This document shows positions 10,720 through 20,277 of a stretch of 64,000 nt of DNA, piece after piece. The position numbers and the translations under genes were made by a program. Source of the DNA: Acetobacteraceae bacterium. Its GTDB lineage: Bacteria; Pseudomonadota; Alphaproteobacteria; Acetobacterales; Acetobacteraceae. Numbering within the stretch: position 1 is the first letter of the stretch; each line of letters begins with the position of its first letter. The DNA lies in NCBI GenBank assembly GCA_039613835.1, contig CP154827.1, forward strand, positions 273,501 to 337,500, given 5' to 3'. The notes under the pieces were generated by a model. It was not told the DNA's origin. It saw only the letters and a program-made list of their open reading frames with translations, and made no database searches.

Positions 10720-11523
10720 TCAGCCCGGCGCGTCGAGGGCCGCGCCTTTATTCCCTTGGGGCATGGCTGCGACAATGTTCTCTTCAGTTACGTCCACAGA
10801 GTTATCCACATGGTTATACAAGCCTGCGGATTTTTCCAGAGCCTGCCAGGAGGCATCGATCGTGGCGATAAGGTTTCTGCAGCTTCTATCCATGGCCAAA
10901 GCGGGGCCGATGACGATTTTCAAGGTGCCGGGAAATTTCGTCCAGCCCTTGCGGGGCCAGAAAAGACCTGAATTTGTGGCGACAGGTACGACGGGCGCAT
11001 TGGCCTGTTTCGCCAGCGCCATGATGCCGGGCTGAAGTGGCACACGCTCTCCCGGTTTGACGCGCGTGCCCTGCGGGAAAATAATCACCTGACGTCGATA
11101 ATCGAAACGATCCTGTGTATCCCGGATCAGGCAGCGAAGCGCTTTTGACCCGGCTGAGCGCTCAACCGGGATCATCCCGGATAATATCAGCATCGGGCCG
11201 ACAAGGGGGATGCGTGTCAGCTCCTTCTTGATGATGTAGGCCGGCCTTTCCACAAGGTTCATCCAGACGAACCCGTCAAAAAATGACTGATGTTGGGAAG
11301 CAATCAGGCACGGCGTGTTGGGAATATTTTCCCGTCCGATAATGACGATTTCAATCCCGCATATTTTGCTGAGTCCCAGAAGCGTCAGGCGGCTCCAGAG
11401 CCGGGCATAGGTCAATGCGCAATCCCGGCGCTTGAGGAGGCGGAGAGGCAATGCGCCCAGTCCCATGATAATGGTCAGTATAAAAAAATAGAGCTGGAAA
11501 AATATGCTTCGCGCGACGCGCAT
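10720..11523 (-). CDS. plsC: 1-acyl-sn-glycerol-3-phosphate acyltransferase
   Basis: Acylates lysophosphatidate to phosphatidate at the inner membrane. The 267-residue protein has an N-terminal membrane helix, the catalytic H-x4-D motif as HQSFFD, the FPQGTR motif and the PVVPVA block. The length is normal. It lies 57 bases downstream of a DUF218 gene on the same strand, a neighbourhood common in alphaproteobacteria, where ftsX often lies just upstream; here the third gene is a small membrane protein instead. Confidence 0.92.
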   Translation of the reverse strand: MRVARSIFFQLYFFILTIIMGLGALPLRLLKRRDCALTYARLWSRLTLLGLSKICGIEIVIIGRENIPNTPCLIASQHQSFFDGFVWMNLVERPAYIIKKELTRIPLVGPMLILSGMIPVERSAGSKALRCLIRDTQDRFDYRRQVIIFPQGTRVKPGERVPLQPGIMALAKQANAPVVPVATNSGLFWPRKGWTKFPGTLKIVIGPALAMDRSCRNLIATIDASWQALEKSAGLYNHVDNSVDVTEENIVAAMPQGNKGAALDAPG

Positions 11524-11580
11524 GACGTGTCCCTACCAATGTTCCCAAACGTGCAAAAGTGGCACGCTGTGTCAAGATAA

Positions 11581-12168
11581 TCAAATGTCAGGTTTCAGAT
11601 TTTCCCCACGCGAAAAACGCAATAGCGAGCCGAGCCATTTCATATATTCGACAGTCAGAAGGCGCGCTGTATAAAGGCTGGAAGGGTGTCGCAGGGCGGG
11701 CGATTGAATGGGGTAAGGGTAAAGTTCAACCTCCGGGGCGGCGCGATGGATTTCCATAATGGCGCGGCGCACGTGATATCCTGCCGTGACAACCAATAGA
11801 GTATGAATTTGGTGCGCCCGCACCCAACCTGCCGTTTCCGCAGCATTGCCAATTGTTGAAATCGCGCGTCGGCCAAGCGTGGTGTGATCGGACGGCAAAA
11901 GTGAGAGGGGTGAACCCTCATGCAATCGCAATTGCGGCAGGGTCGTATGCGCACCGACACCGGAGATCAACAGATCCCGCCCGAACCCCCGTTCGAGAAG
12001 GTCAATGGCAACCTCAACGCGCTCCGCACCACCCGTCAGCGCGACAATCCCGTCACATCTGACGAGATCATAACGGCTGCGCATGGCATCGAGGCTGAAC
12101 AGAACCAGCCCCGTCAACCATGCGGCGGCCAGTAAGGCGACGACCAGCAGAATGAGGCGGCGCGTCAT
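11581..12168 (-). CDS. DUF218 (YdcF/ElyC-like) membrane protein
   Basis: A 195-residue protein with one N-terminal membrane helix (LILLVVALLAAAWLTGLVLF) and a DUF218 domain. The family marks are the DGIVALTGGAERV strand-loop, RDLLISG and the LLVVTAGYHVRRA block. DUF218 proteins of this type act in envelope biology, but a reaction is not established. ATG 12168 (MTRRLILL) fits the membrane anchor; the frame is open for 28 codons further upstream and would then overlap the previous gene. plsC follows on the same strand. Confidence 0.8.
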   Translation of the reverse strand: MTRRLILLVVALLAAAWLTGLVLFSLDAMRSRYDLVRCDGIVALTGGAERVEVAIDLLERGFGRDLLISGVGAHTTLPQLRLHEGSPLSLLPSDHTTLGRRAISTIGNAAETAGWVRAHQIHTLLVVTAGYHVRRAIMEIHRAAPEVELYPYPIQSPALRHPSSLYTARLLTVEYMKWLGSLLRFSRGENLKPDI

Positions 12169-12232
12169 GGCACGATGTCTTGAAAGCGATGGGGGGAGGA
12201 AAATGCGCAACCTGCCATCATCCCGGGTGAGG

Positions 12233-12637
12233 TCAGATCCGCCGTCCCGCATAAACCGCCACGGTTGAGGCGATGGCAGCGACGAGCATCATCAAAAAGC
12301 CGTCAAAGACCAGATTGGAGGCTGTCAATGTCAGGCCTGAAAATGAAAGATGGGCGGGTATGATATTGTCGAGCGGGCCCAGATTAATGTCAGACTGCGC
12401 GGATACCATTTTCGCCTTATCCGCCAATAGATTCGTTAAAGAAGGCGCGATCTTCCAGATAATACCGGCGATGAGGGCAATCGGCGCAAAAAATTCGGCA
12501 ATCTGCTGGAAGAAATGCGCGGCACAGTAAAGCGCCGCGAAAAACAGGCCGCGAATACCGATGAAACGGCGTTCCGGGCTGTAGGAAGATGCTGCCCGTG
12601 GCGCGTGTCCCATGGGGGCGCGTAAATCAGGGTCCAT
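12233..12637 (-). CDS. Small membrane protein, function unknown
   Basis: 134 residues with hydrophobic stretches around residues 30-63 and near the C-terminus (GFLMMLVAAIASTVAVYAG). In many alphaproteobacteria the ftsX cell-division gene stands here, upstream of DUF218 and plsC. This protein is too short for FtsX (about 300 residues) and I see no extracellular-loop signature, so it is either a relic with changed length or an unrelated small membrane protein. The frame is intact and reads in the same direction as the two genes after it. Confidence 0.5.
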   Translation of the reverse strand: MDPDLRAPMGHAPRAASSYSPERRFIGIRGLFFAALYCAAHFFQQIAEFFAPIALIAGIIWKIAPSLTNLLADKAKMVSAQSDINLGPLDNIIPAHLSFSGLTLTASNLVFDGFLMMLVAAIASTVAVYAGRRI

Positions 12638-12806
12638 TTTGATTATCCCAACAACATGATCGAACTTGTCCTGAAGGGCTTCTTGCCCTGCCTCTCAAAT
12701 CTCTCTCAGAGGTAGCCTTGGACAAGGTTAAATACAATGATCCAAATGTGAAACTATTTGGCCGTTACATGGATGCAGGACGCGGCAGGGAGGAGGTCCG
12801 GCCTGG

Positions 12807-14633
12807 ATGACGTTGACGAATGAAAAACCGCTCATCCTCCTTGTGGAACCTCATGACGCCGCCGCCCTGCCGGCTGACCGAACTGCTTGAGGGGCAAGGC
12901 TTTACCGTGGTCCGCGCGCTGACTGGTGAGGCTGCTCTTGCCGGTTTTGAGCTGTCGCGCCCCGACCTCATCGTGTCCGACTACCAGTTGCCGGGCATGA
13001 ATGGCGGGCAAGATGGTGCGGCAAATCCGCATGAATACCCAGTCGCGTTCAACGCCTATCCTCATGCTGACAGAGGATGGGGGCTGGGCCACACGCGTGA
13101 GGGGCTTGAAAGCGGCGCTGATGCGTATCTCTCCAAATCCGCGCATCCGAATCTCATTATTTTGCGGATGCGCGCGCTTTTGCGGGACGGTTCGGACTTT
13201 CTACAGGCTGAGACAGCGGGGTCCTTCCGGCGGGCGCGCATTGTCATTGTGACCCGACTCCTTGAGGCGGATGAGGATGATGCGGTGGACAGGCCCGCCC
13301 GATGGGCGCGAAATGACGCTGGCACTTCTTTAGGGGAATTTCTGTGGCGGGATGGGCACACTGTCACGACGGTTTTCGGGTCGAGTGAGATGATCCAGGG
13401 AGGGTGGTTCAGCGGGGATGAGGGGCCTGATCTTCTGATTCTCGATCTGACGGCACCTCATGGCGACAGTGACAGTTTCTGCCGGAGTATCGATGCGCGG
13501 CGGCATGATGTGGTGGAGGCTGAGCAGTTCCGGCGTCATTCCTCAGCTTTTCTGTTCGATGCGGGGGTTGATGACCTCGTCCCGGATGACACCGCGCCGG
13601 AGGTGCTCGCATTGCGCATCAAGGTCATGGTGCAGCGCAAACTGGCGCAGGATGCGCTGCGGGAAGAGGAAATCCGCCGCCAGGTTCGGGAAGTCGCCTT
13701 CCAGACGGCGCGGAATGAGGCGCGGGCCGTCGCGGCGAAAGCTGCCATAGCCGAGGCCCTTGCCCAGGCGAATGCCGAATTGGCGGAAGCCAATGCGCGA
13801 TTGCTGGAAACACAGTCCCAATTGGTGCAAACGGCTAAAATGGCGTCTTTGGGGGAATTGGTGGCGGGCATCGCGCATGAAATCAACAACCCGTTGGCCT
13901 TTATCATCGCGCATGAGGAGACAATCGCGCGCGTCCTGAATGAGCTCGCCAACCCACCTGAGGCGCTGACGGATAAGGCGCGGTCCGACCTCATCGGAAA
14001 ATGCATCAATCGCACCGGCGCCATGCGCATGGGCCTTCAGAGGATCCAGAACCTCGTCCTAAGCCTGAGACGTTTCTCACGCCTGGATGAAAGCGCTTTC
14101 CGTCAGATTGACGTGTTCGAGGCGATTGATGACTCCCTCGCTTTATTGTCACATAAGTTCGGCGACGACATTATCGTGGAGCGTCACCTTGCCGCCCCCC
14201 GCACCCTCATCTGCTAGTCAGCACTGGTCAATCAGGCTGTGATGAATATGGTCAGCAATGCGGCGGACGCGATCCGCGCGGAGGGGGCGCTGGTCAGCCC
14301 GGCACAGGGGCCGCTCTGGGCCGTATCGTGATTGAAACATCGCTTCAGCAATCAGAGGAAGGGGCTTTTTACGTCATCAGCGTCGCAGATGATGGGCCCG
14401 GCGTGCCTGCCGTTATTAAAGGCCGGGTATTTGAGCCATTTTTTACCACGAAGCCCGTGGGAGAGGGGACGGGGCTGGGCCTCGCCATTGCTTATGGCGT
14501 CATTGACGCGCATAGCGGCAATATTGAGGTCAGTGAAGCGCGTCTCAAAGGGGGCGCGGGGAGGCGCGCGCTTTACGATGACAATACGGGTCAAATGGAC
14601 GCCATCCGGACTAGAAACAATAGGAAAAACTGA
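12807..14633 (+). pseudogene. Hybrid sensor histidine kinase with N-terminal receiver domains, decayed
   Basis: ATG 12807 follows a good ribosome site (ggaggt, 12791-12796) and opens a receiver domain (KPLILLVEPHDAAAL). The reading shifts near 12860, again near 13010 and again near 13105 while receiver signatures continue (DLIVSDYQLPGMNG, then TPILMLT). A second receiver-like block, a coiled coil of Ala/Glu repeats, and a HisKA H-box GIAHEINNPLAF follow in one frame. An in-frame TAG at 14215-14217 then cuts the ATPase domain just before the N-box (NMVSNAADAI). The G-box EGTGLGLAIAYG lies in yet another frame. Four or more lesions make it inactive. It stands directly before a second decayed kinase. 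Confidence 0.85.
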
Positions 14634-16574
14634 ATGACCCATCCGACCGCGTCGCCCGATAAAACACCGCGCAGCCTCATCCTGATCGTCGATGATGAAC
14701 CGGAAATACTCGTTGCTTTGAGTGATCTGCTCGAAGGTGAATTTGATATTATCTCCACCACCAGCCCCCATGATGCCCTTACCCTTGTCAGAGACCATCC
14801 GGAGATCGCGGTTATCATCTCGGATCAGCGGATGCCGGGTATGACGGGAGATGTTTTTCTGTCACAGGTGCAGGATAAGACGGATGCGAAAAGCATTCTC
14901 CTGACCGGTTATGCGGATCTCTCCGTGGTGATCACCGCACTTAATCAGGGCCGGATACAGTTCTATGTGCACAAACCGTGGGATTCAGATGGGTTGAAAG
15001 CCGTGGTGCGGGAGAGCGCGTCGCGTTTTCACACTGAGAAACCTCTCTTCAAAGAGAGGTTTCTCCTTCAAAGCACCTTAAAGTGCCGTCGCCTTCGATA
15101 TCGTGTTTTCCGACGCGGAAGGCCGCGTGATCCGACACAATAAAAATCGTGATCTTGAGAGCGATGCTGCCGATCAGCCTGACGGCGACCGGGAAGTGCT
15201 GGAGGAAACGCTTTACCCAGCGGAGGAGCGTGACGCCATCACTGCCCTGAGACGGGAGGTGGTGATGCGGGGAAAGCTCGAACAATGTGTCCCCGTCACG
15301 CGCGATGGCGTTACAAGCTGGCTGGAGCGGACACGCATCGTCCTGCCCTGGCCGCGCCAGGTTGACGGCGCGCTTCTCCCTACCGCGCAGCGTTGGCAGG
15401 CCAGTTTTGAAAGGGACGTGACAGAGCGCCGCGTGCTGGAGCAGAGGATGCGCCAGGATGATAAAATGTGCGCTTTGGGCACCTTATCGGGCGGCATCGC
15501 ACATGACTTCAATAATCTGCTGACCGCCATTCTCGGTTCACTTGATCTTTTGCACGACATACTTCCATCCGATGGGGAGGGTGACGCATCAGTCCCGCAT
15601 AAGCTTGTCGAAAACGCCATAGATTCCGCCCGCAAAGGCGCCACACTGACGCGAAGCCTGCTGGAATTCGGCTGACCGAAGTCACCGGCCCTGTAAGCCG
15701 TCAATGTCGTCAGGCTGATCCGAAATTTAAGGGAGTTGCTGTCTTAAAGTCTCAATCGCGCAAGCGATGCCGCCGGGGAAACCGGGAAATGTGCGTTGGA
15801 TCTCTCACATGTGGCGCGGCGTGCGGATGATCTTTGTGCTCAAAGCGACCCGGAACAGCTTGAGATGGCGTTGCTCAATCTCTGCATCAATGCACGGGAC
15901 GCGATGCAGGATGGCGGCACCGTGGCGATCCATGTTGAAGAAGACACCTCGTCCCCGACCGCACATTGCGTGGTGATTTCGGTTTGTGATGAGGGACACG
16001 GCATGACGCCCGAGATTGTCGCCCGTATCTTCGACCCGTTTTTTACCACAAAGAAAATCGGTCGGGGCACCGGCCTTGGTTTATCGACGATTTATCGCTT
16101 CGTCAAAAGATTGTGAGAGTCAGAAGCGTGCCCGGGCAGGGGACATGCATTTCGCTGCTTCTGCCGAAAGTCCCGGCACAGGGGCCTGAGCTTGCGCCCG
16201 ACAGGGCGGCGATCCAGAGCGAGACGCGGCAACTGAGGATATTGCTGATTGATAATGAAGCATCTGTGCGATTGGTGACAGAGCAGTTCCTGCGGCGCAG
16301 CGGTCACGAAGTTGTCAGCGTGGCGGATGGAGAAGCCGGGCTCGCCTGCCTCCTGGCCGGGCAGAGATTCGACCTTGCGATATTGGACCTGATGATGCCC
16401 CGCATGAGTGGGCAAGAATGCGGAAATCGCCTTGTAGAGAAACAGCCGGATCTCAAACACCTTTATATCAGCGGCTATACCGATGCGACGCACCGACCGC
16501 CGCATCACCAGGTGCTTGAGAAACCTTTCACGCGGGCGATGCTGGATGATGCGATTGCGTCAATCATCAATTAG
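14634..16574 (+). pseudogene. Second hybrid sensor histidine kinase (receiver-PAS-HisKA-ATPase-receiver), decayed
   Basis: It begins two bases after the first kinase remnant with an intact receiver (LILIVDDEPEI, ISDQRMPGMTG, HKPWD). Frame is lost near 15060-15105, next to a perfect 30-bp palindrome. A PAS-like part and the H-box [11 protein letters not shown] follow. Frame is lost again near 15675, then the ATPase domain (NLCINARDAM, FDPFFTTKKIGRGTGLGLS) ends near 16115. A C-terminal receiver (LIDNEASVRLV, LDLMMPRMSG) sits in a further frame. The intact first receiver could still be translated alone, but the kinase is dead. hslV follows about 40 bases on. Confidence 0.85.
15036..15065. repeat. 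Perfect 14-bp inverted repeat with a 2-base loop
   Basis: The arms are 15036-15049 and 15052-15065, perfectly complementary, separated by CA. It lies inside the decayed kinase exactly where the receiver frame runs into foreign-looking sequence, and no T-run follows, so it is not a normal terminator. It looks like a fold-back or template-switch scar. Confidence 0.8.
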
Positions 16575-16616
16575 CGTGCCCGCCATCTTGCTTTGCGACA
16601 AGTTTCAACTATCTGG

Positions 16617-17186
16617 ATGAACATGAAAAACACGCATCAAAATCCCGACTATGTCGGATGGCACGGCACCACGATCCTTTGCGTGCGACGCGGGGACAAT
16701 GTCACGATGGCCGGTGACGGCCAGGTGACGTTGGGCCAGACGATTATCAAGGGCAATGCCCGCAAGGTGCGGGTGATTGGCGCAGACAAAAACATCCTCG
16801 CGGGGTTTGCAGGGGCGACGGCCGACGCCTTCACCCTTCTGGAGCTCCTGGAAGCCAAACTCGCGCGCTACCCGAATGACCTGGAAACAGCGTGCGTTGA
16901 ACTCGCCAAGGATTGGCGCACGGATCGTTATCTGCGTCGATTGGAGGCGATGATGGCTGTCGCGGATAAGGATCATTCATACACATTGACGGGTAATGGT
17001 GATGTTCTGGAGCCCGCGGATGGCATTATCGCGATCGGGTCAGGCGGCAATTATGCCCTCTCCGCGGCGCGCGCCCTCATTGAAATTGAGGGTCTGTCGT
17101 CGGGAGATATTGCCCGACGCGCGATGAAAATAGCCGGAGACATCTGCGTCTACACGAATCACTCTGTCACGATTAAAACGCTTTAA
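16617..17186 (+). CDS. hslV: ATP-dependent protease subunit HslV (ClpQ)
   Basis: Threonine peptidase subunit of the HslUV protease. The catalytic Thr follows Gly in [12 protein letters not shown]; the short leader before it is removed, as in other alphaproteobacterial Hsl[10 protein letters not shown] and the C-terminal [10 protein letters not shown] are diagnostic. ATG 16617 or ATG 16623 may be the start (189 or 187 residues). hslU follows after 14 bases, giving the usual hslVU pair. Confidence 0.95.
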   Translation: MNMKNTHQNPDYVGWHGTTILCVRRGDNVTMAGDGQVTLGQTIIKGNARKVRVIGADKNILAGFAGATADAFTLLELLEAKLARYPNDLETACVELAKDWRTDRYLRRLEAMMAVADKDHSYTLTGNGDVLEPADGIIAIGSGGNYALSAARALIEIEGLSSGDIARRAMKIAGDICVYTNHSVTIKTL

Positions 17187-17200
17187 GTCAGGTATCAGGA

Positions 17201-18514
17201 ATGGAAACGCCTCAATTCTCCCCACGAGAAATCGTGTCGGAACTCGATCGCTATATTGTCGGGCAGAATGATGCCAAGCGTGCCGTGGCCATCGCCCTCC
17301 GAAATCGCTGGCGGCGGGCGCAACTGCCCGATGCCATGCGTGAGGAAGTCGTCCCGAAAAACATCCTCATGATCGGCCCCACAGGTTGTGGCAAAACCGA
17401 GATTGCCCGGCGGCTGGCGCGGCTGGCGCAATCGCCTTTCATCAAGGTCGAAGCCACAAAATTCACCGAGGTCGGTTATGTCGGGCGCGATGTTGAGTCG
17501 ATCATCCGCGATCTGATTGAGGTATCTTTGAACATGCTGCGCGACATGCGCCGCAAGGATGTTCAGGTCAAGGCCGAAGCCGCGGCGGAACAACGCCTCG
17601 TCGACGCCCTGGTTGGAGAGCAGGCCTCGGCGGACACCAAAGTCAAATTCCGCCAGCGGCTCCGAAATGGGGAGCTGGAGGATAAGGAAGTCGAAGTTGA
17701 CGTTCAGCCGGATGGCGGTCGCGATGGCGGGGAGATGCCGGGCCTGACGTCCGGCGCGGTGATCAATATTTCCGACATGATGAAAAATATCATGAATCGC
17801 GCATCCCAGAAGCGCCGCCTGACGATTTCCGCCGCGCGTATTTTGCTGGTTCGGGATGAGTCGGATAAGCTCCTGGATGATGACAGTCTCGCGCAGGAGG
17901 CGGTGCGCCATACGCAGGACCATGGCATCGTCTTTCTTGACGAGATCGATAAAGTCTGTGCCCGGTCGGCTGAGGGTGGGGTGCGCGGTGCTGATATTTC
18001 ACGCGAGGGCGTGCAGCGTGACCTCCTGCCGCTGATTGAAGGCACCACCGTGTCCACCAAATATGGTACGATCAAGACGGATCATATATTATTCATCGCG
18101 TCCGGCGCCTTCCATCTGGCCAAACCATCTGACCTGCTGCCCGAACTTCAGGGCCGCCTGCCCATTCGCGTTGAGCTGGCGACGCTGACACGGGATGATC
18201 TGCGCCGCATTTTAAGTGAGCCGGAGCATTCCCTCATCAAACAATATATCGCGCTCATGAAGACGGAGGGTGTGTCGCTTTCATTCACGGAGGACGCAAT
18301 CGACGCCCTGGCTAAAACGGCAGCGAACATCAATAATCGCGTGGAAAATATCGGCGCGCGGCGCCTGGCGACCGTTATGGAACGTCTGTTGGAGGAGGTC
18401 TCTTACGCGGCGTCCGACAGGAAGGATGAGGTGATCGAGATCACGGCAAAAGAGGTGCATGATCGCGTCGATTCGCTCGCCAAGCGGGACGATCTCAGCC
18501 GGTTCATCCTGTGA
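17201..18514 (+). CDS. hslU: HslU (ClpY) AAA+ unfoldase
   Basis: ATPase partner of HslV that unfolds substrates and feeds them into the protease ring. The 437 residues include Walker [16 protein letters not shown], Walker [10 protein letters not shown], the I-domain insertion in the middle, the sensor II region ([12 protein letters not shown]) and a C-terminal end SRFIL that docks into HslV. Length and order are typical. The TGA stop overlaps the ATG of sufE. Confidence 0.96.
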   Translation: METPQFSPREIVSELDRYIVGQNDAKRAVAIALRNRWRRAQLPDAMREEVVPKNILMIGPTGCGKTEIARRLARLAQSPFIKVEATKFTEVGYVGRDVESIIRDLIEVSLNMLRDMRRKDVQVKAEAAAEQRLVDALVGEQASADTKVKFRQRLRNGELEDKEVEVDVQPDGGRDGGEMPGLTSGAVINISDMMKNIMNRASQKRRLTISAARILLVRDESDKLLDDDSLAQEAVRHTQDHGIVFLDEIDKVCARSAEGGVRGADISREGVQRDLLPLIEGTTVSTKYGTIKTDHILFIASGAFHLAKPSDLLPELQGRLPIRVELATLTRDDLRRILSEPEHSLIKQYIALMKTEGVSLSFTEDAIDALAKTAANINNRVENIGARRLATVMERLLEEVSYAASDRKDEVIEITAKEVHDRVDSLAKRDDLSRFIL

Positions 18515-18951
18515 TGGTGGCACCTTTCGTCTCACCCCCGGAGGAAACGGCCGCCGCCGCCATTGCGGCCATCACTGACGAGCTTGCGCTCTTTGATGAC
18601 TGGACGGATCGATATCAATATATCATCGAGATGGGACGGCAATTACCGGCTTTTCCGGCAGCCTGGCAGGATGACGCCCATCGTGTGCCAGGCTGTCAAA
18701 GCCAGGTGTGGCTTGAGGCGCAACATGAAGGCGGGAAGATCCATTTTGCAGGTGCTTCGGACGCGGCCATTGTGCGTGGCCTCGTCGGCCTTTTGCTGCG
18801 TGTCTATTCAGGGCGCAGCGCGGCGGAAATCGGCGAGACGCCGCCGGACTTCCTGCATCGTCTGGGACTTGTCAAAGCCCTCTCCGCCAATCGTGGTAAT
18901 GGGGTGGAGGCGATGGCGCGGGCTATCCGGCGCGTTGCCGCAGCCGGATAG
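18514..18951 (+). CDS. sufE: SufE-family sulfur acceptor
   Basis: Accepts sulfane sulfur from the SufS cysteine desulfurase for iron-sulfur cluster assembly. The 145-residue protein has the reactive Cys at about residue 61 in RVPGCQSQVWL and the FDDWTDRYQYIIEMG start typical of SufE. The ATG at 18514 overlaps the hslU stop (TGATG); an in-frame GTG is one codon earlier. The hslVU-sufE linkage implies co-transcription. No suf operon genes are nearby. Confidence 0.92.
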   Translation: MVAPFVSPPEETAAAAIAAITDELALFDDWTDRYQYIIEMGRQLPAFPAAWQDDAHRVPGCQSQVWLEAQHEGGKIHFAGASDAAIVRGLVGLLLRVYSGRSAAEIGETPPDFLHRLGLVKALSANRGNGVEAMARAIRRVAAAG

Positions 18952-18962
18952 CCCGAAGCATC

Positions 18963-19277
18963 TCAGTGCGCCATGGCAGGTTGCGGCACATCCGGCATGA
19001 CAGGGGACGTCGCTTTATCCAGAGATGGGGGGGTGGTCGTCATCGCGCCTTCTGTCGTGCAGGCGGTGAAGCGTCCCTTATCACGGCATTTTGTCGGGTG
19101 CGGCGTGGTGCATTTGACGAAACGGCCGGTTTTATCATCGCGGCAACGGACCGGCTTTTTCTTGACACATTTAACATAGCGGCCGGTATCGGCGTCGCGG
19201 CACGTCTTGGCCTGCACGGTCATCGGCGCAACCAGCAGGCTGAGGGCGAGTGAGGAGGCGAAAAGTCTTTTCAGCAT
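18963..19277 (-). CDS. Small secreted protein with tandem Cys repeats
   Basis: 104 residues. A signal peptide (LFASSLALSLLVAPMTVQA) is followed by three tandem repeats of about 18-20 residues with the pattern CRD..TGR(Y/F)VKC. Each repeat has two Cys eight or nine residues apart, separated by short basic linkers (KKKPV, TPHPT). The tail is rich in Thr, Pro and Met. I know no function; paired Cys in the periplasm suggest disulfides or metal binding. ATG 19277 is set by the signal peptide; the frame is open far upstream but without such features. It is convergent with sufE. Confidence 0.75.
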   Translation of the reverse strand: MLKRLFASSLALSLLVAPMTVQAKTCRDADTGRYVKCVKKKPVRCRDDKTGRFVKCTTPHPTKCRDKGRFTACTTEGAMTTTPPSLDKATSPVMPDVPQPAMAH

Positions 19278-19612
19278 CGGGATTTCCTTCACGCGGGAAT
19301 GCAGGGCTTTGATGTCATGGATTGACGAACATCTAAGCGGCTCAACGTCAGCAAGGTTGCACGCTGGTCCATTTGCATGGCTCCAAAGATGTGAAGCGTG
19401 CATCTGGTCCGTATCGGGCTGCGCCTCTTCCGCGCCCGGGCGCGGCACTTCCCCTGGTGAGACGAGTCAAAAAAGGTTGTTTCGGAGGGCGAATTCGGCT
19501 AGGTGACACACCTCACCTGCGCGGCCGTGGCCAAATAAGTGGCATACCCGGCCGCGGAACGCTGCCGCCCGAGAGGGATTTGTGCAGCCTGGATAAGTTT
19601 AAGGAGACTGAA
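19278..19612. other. Gap of 335 bases upstream of rpmI
   Basis: No gene is supported here. It separates the divergent Cys-repeat gene and rpmI, so it must hold both promoters. The right third contains the nested hairpin at 19520-19556 described separately. infC, which often precedes rpmI, is absent. Confidence 0.6.
19520..19556 (+). promoter_or_regulatory. Nested hairpin in the rpmI-rplT leader
   Basis: A 7-bp outer stem (19520-19526 with 19550-19556, CGCGGCC/GGCCGCG) encloses a 4-bp inner stem (19530-19533 with 19540-19543). It ends 56 bases before the rpmI ATG. Ribosomal protein L20 represses rpmI-rplT transcripts by binding leader RNA in several bacteria, so this is a candidate site; that role is inferred only from position. 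Confidence 0.4.
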
Positions 19613-19816
19613 ATGCCTAAAATGAAGACGAAGTCGTCGGTGAAAAAACGCTTCAAGATCACCGCGACGGGTAAAGTGATGTGCGGCCCCGGCAATAAGC
19701 GCCACGGCCTGATCAACCGCCCTCAGAAAATGAAGCGCACCAACCGTGGTCCGCAGACCGTGACGGATATGGACGCGAAGACAATCAAGCAATGGGCCCC
19801 CTACGGGCTTTCGTGA
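19613..19816 (+). CDS. rpmI: 50S ribosomal protein L35
   Basis: 67 residues, highly basic, with the L35 signature [15 protein letters not shown] and [13 protein letters not shown]. The ATG at 19613 has the ribosome site aaggag 10 bases upstream. rplT follows after 11 bases. Confidence 0.96.
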   Translation: MPKMKTKSSVKKRFKITATGKVMCGPGNKRHGLINRPQKMKRTNRGPQTVTDMDAKTIKQWAPYGLS

Positions 19817-19827
19817 GGAGATAGATC

Positions 19828-20199
19828 ATGGCACGTGTCAAACGGGGCGTGACGACTCACGCGCGTCACAAAAAAGTTCTGGAGCTGTCCAAAGGTTATC
19901 GCGGGCGCTCATCGATAAATTACCGCATCGCGCTGGAGCGGCTCGAAAAGGCATTACGTTATGCTTACCGTGACCGCCGCAATAAAAAGCGTGATTTTCG
20001 CGGTCTCTGGATTCAGCGTATCAATGCCGCCGTGCGTGAGCATGGGCTGACTTACAGCAAATTCATCAACGGCCTGTCCTTGGCGGGGATTGAGATTGAT
20101 CGTAAGGTTCTTGCCGCGATTGCCTTTGACGATGCGGCGATATTTGCGGAAATTGTTAAAAAGGCCCAGCAGGCGCTTGAGCAGCCCGCCAAGGCCTGA
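19828..20199 (+). CDS. rplT: 50S ribosomal protein L20
   Basis: 123 residues, with [27 protein letters not shown] and [14 protein letters not shown], all diagnostic of L20. It binds 23S rRNA during assembly and is the likely autoregulator of this pair. Two hairpins follow before pheS. Confidence 0.96.
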   Translation: MARVKRGVTTHARHKKVLELSKGYRGRSSINYRIALERLEKALRYAYRDRRNKKRDFRGLWIQRINAAVREHGLTYSKFINGLSLAGIEIDRKVLAAIAFDDAAIFAEIVKKAQQALEQPAKA

Positions 20200-20257
20200 T
20201 TTCCCAATCTGGTGTTCGGGAAATAGGCCGTCTTGCTTGAGGACGGCCCTTTTTTTA
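20199..20257 (+). terminator. Tandem hairpins with a T-run between rplT and pheS
   Basis: Hairpin 1 pairs 20199-20205 with 20218-20224 (ATTTCCC/GGGAAAT). Hairpin 2 pairs 20226-20232 with 20242-20248 (GGCCGTC/GACGGCC) and is followed by seven T at 20250-20256, a good intrinsic terminator. pheS begins only about 20 bases later, so it may act as a partial terminator or attenuator for pheST. No Phe-rich leader peptide is seen. Confidence 0.8.
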
Positions 20258-20277
20258 TGTTGCGTGGTGACGGGTGA

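Noticed and set aside
10574..11035. A long plus-strand frame over the end of plsC.
   Set aside because: It is the antisense of plsC, whose motifs are clear on the minus strand.
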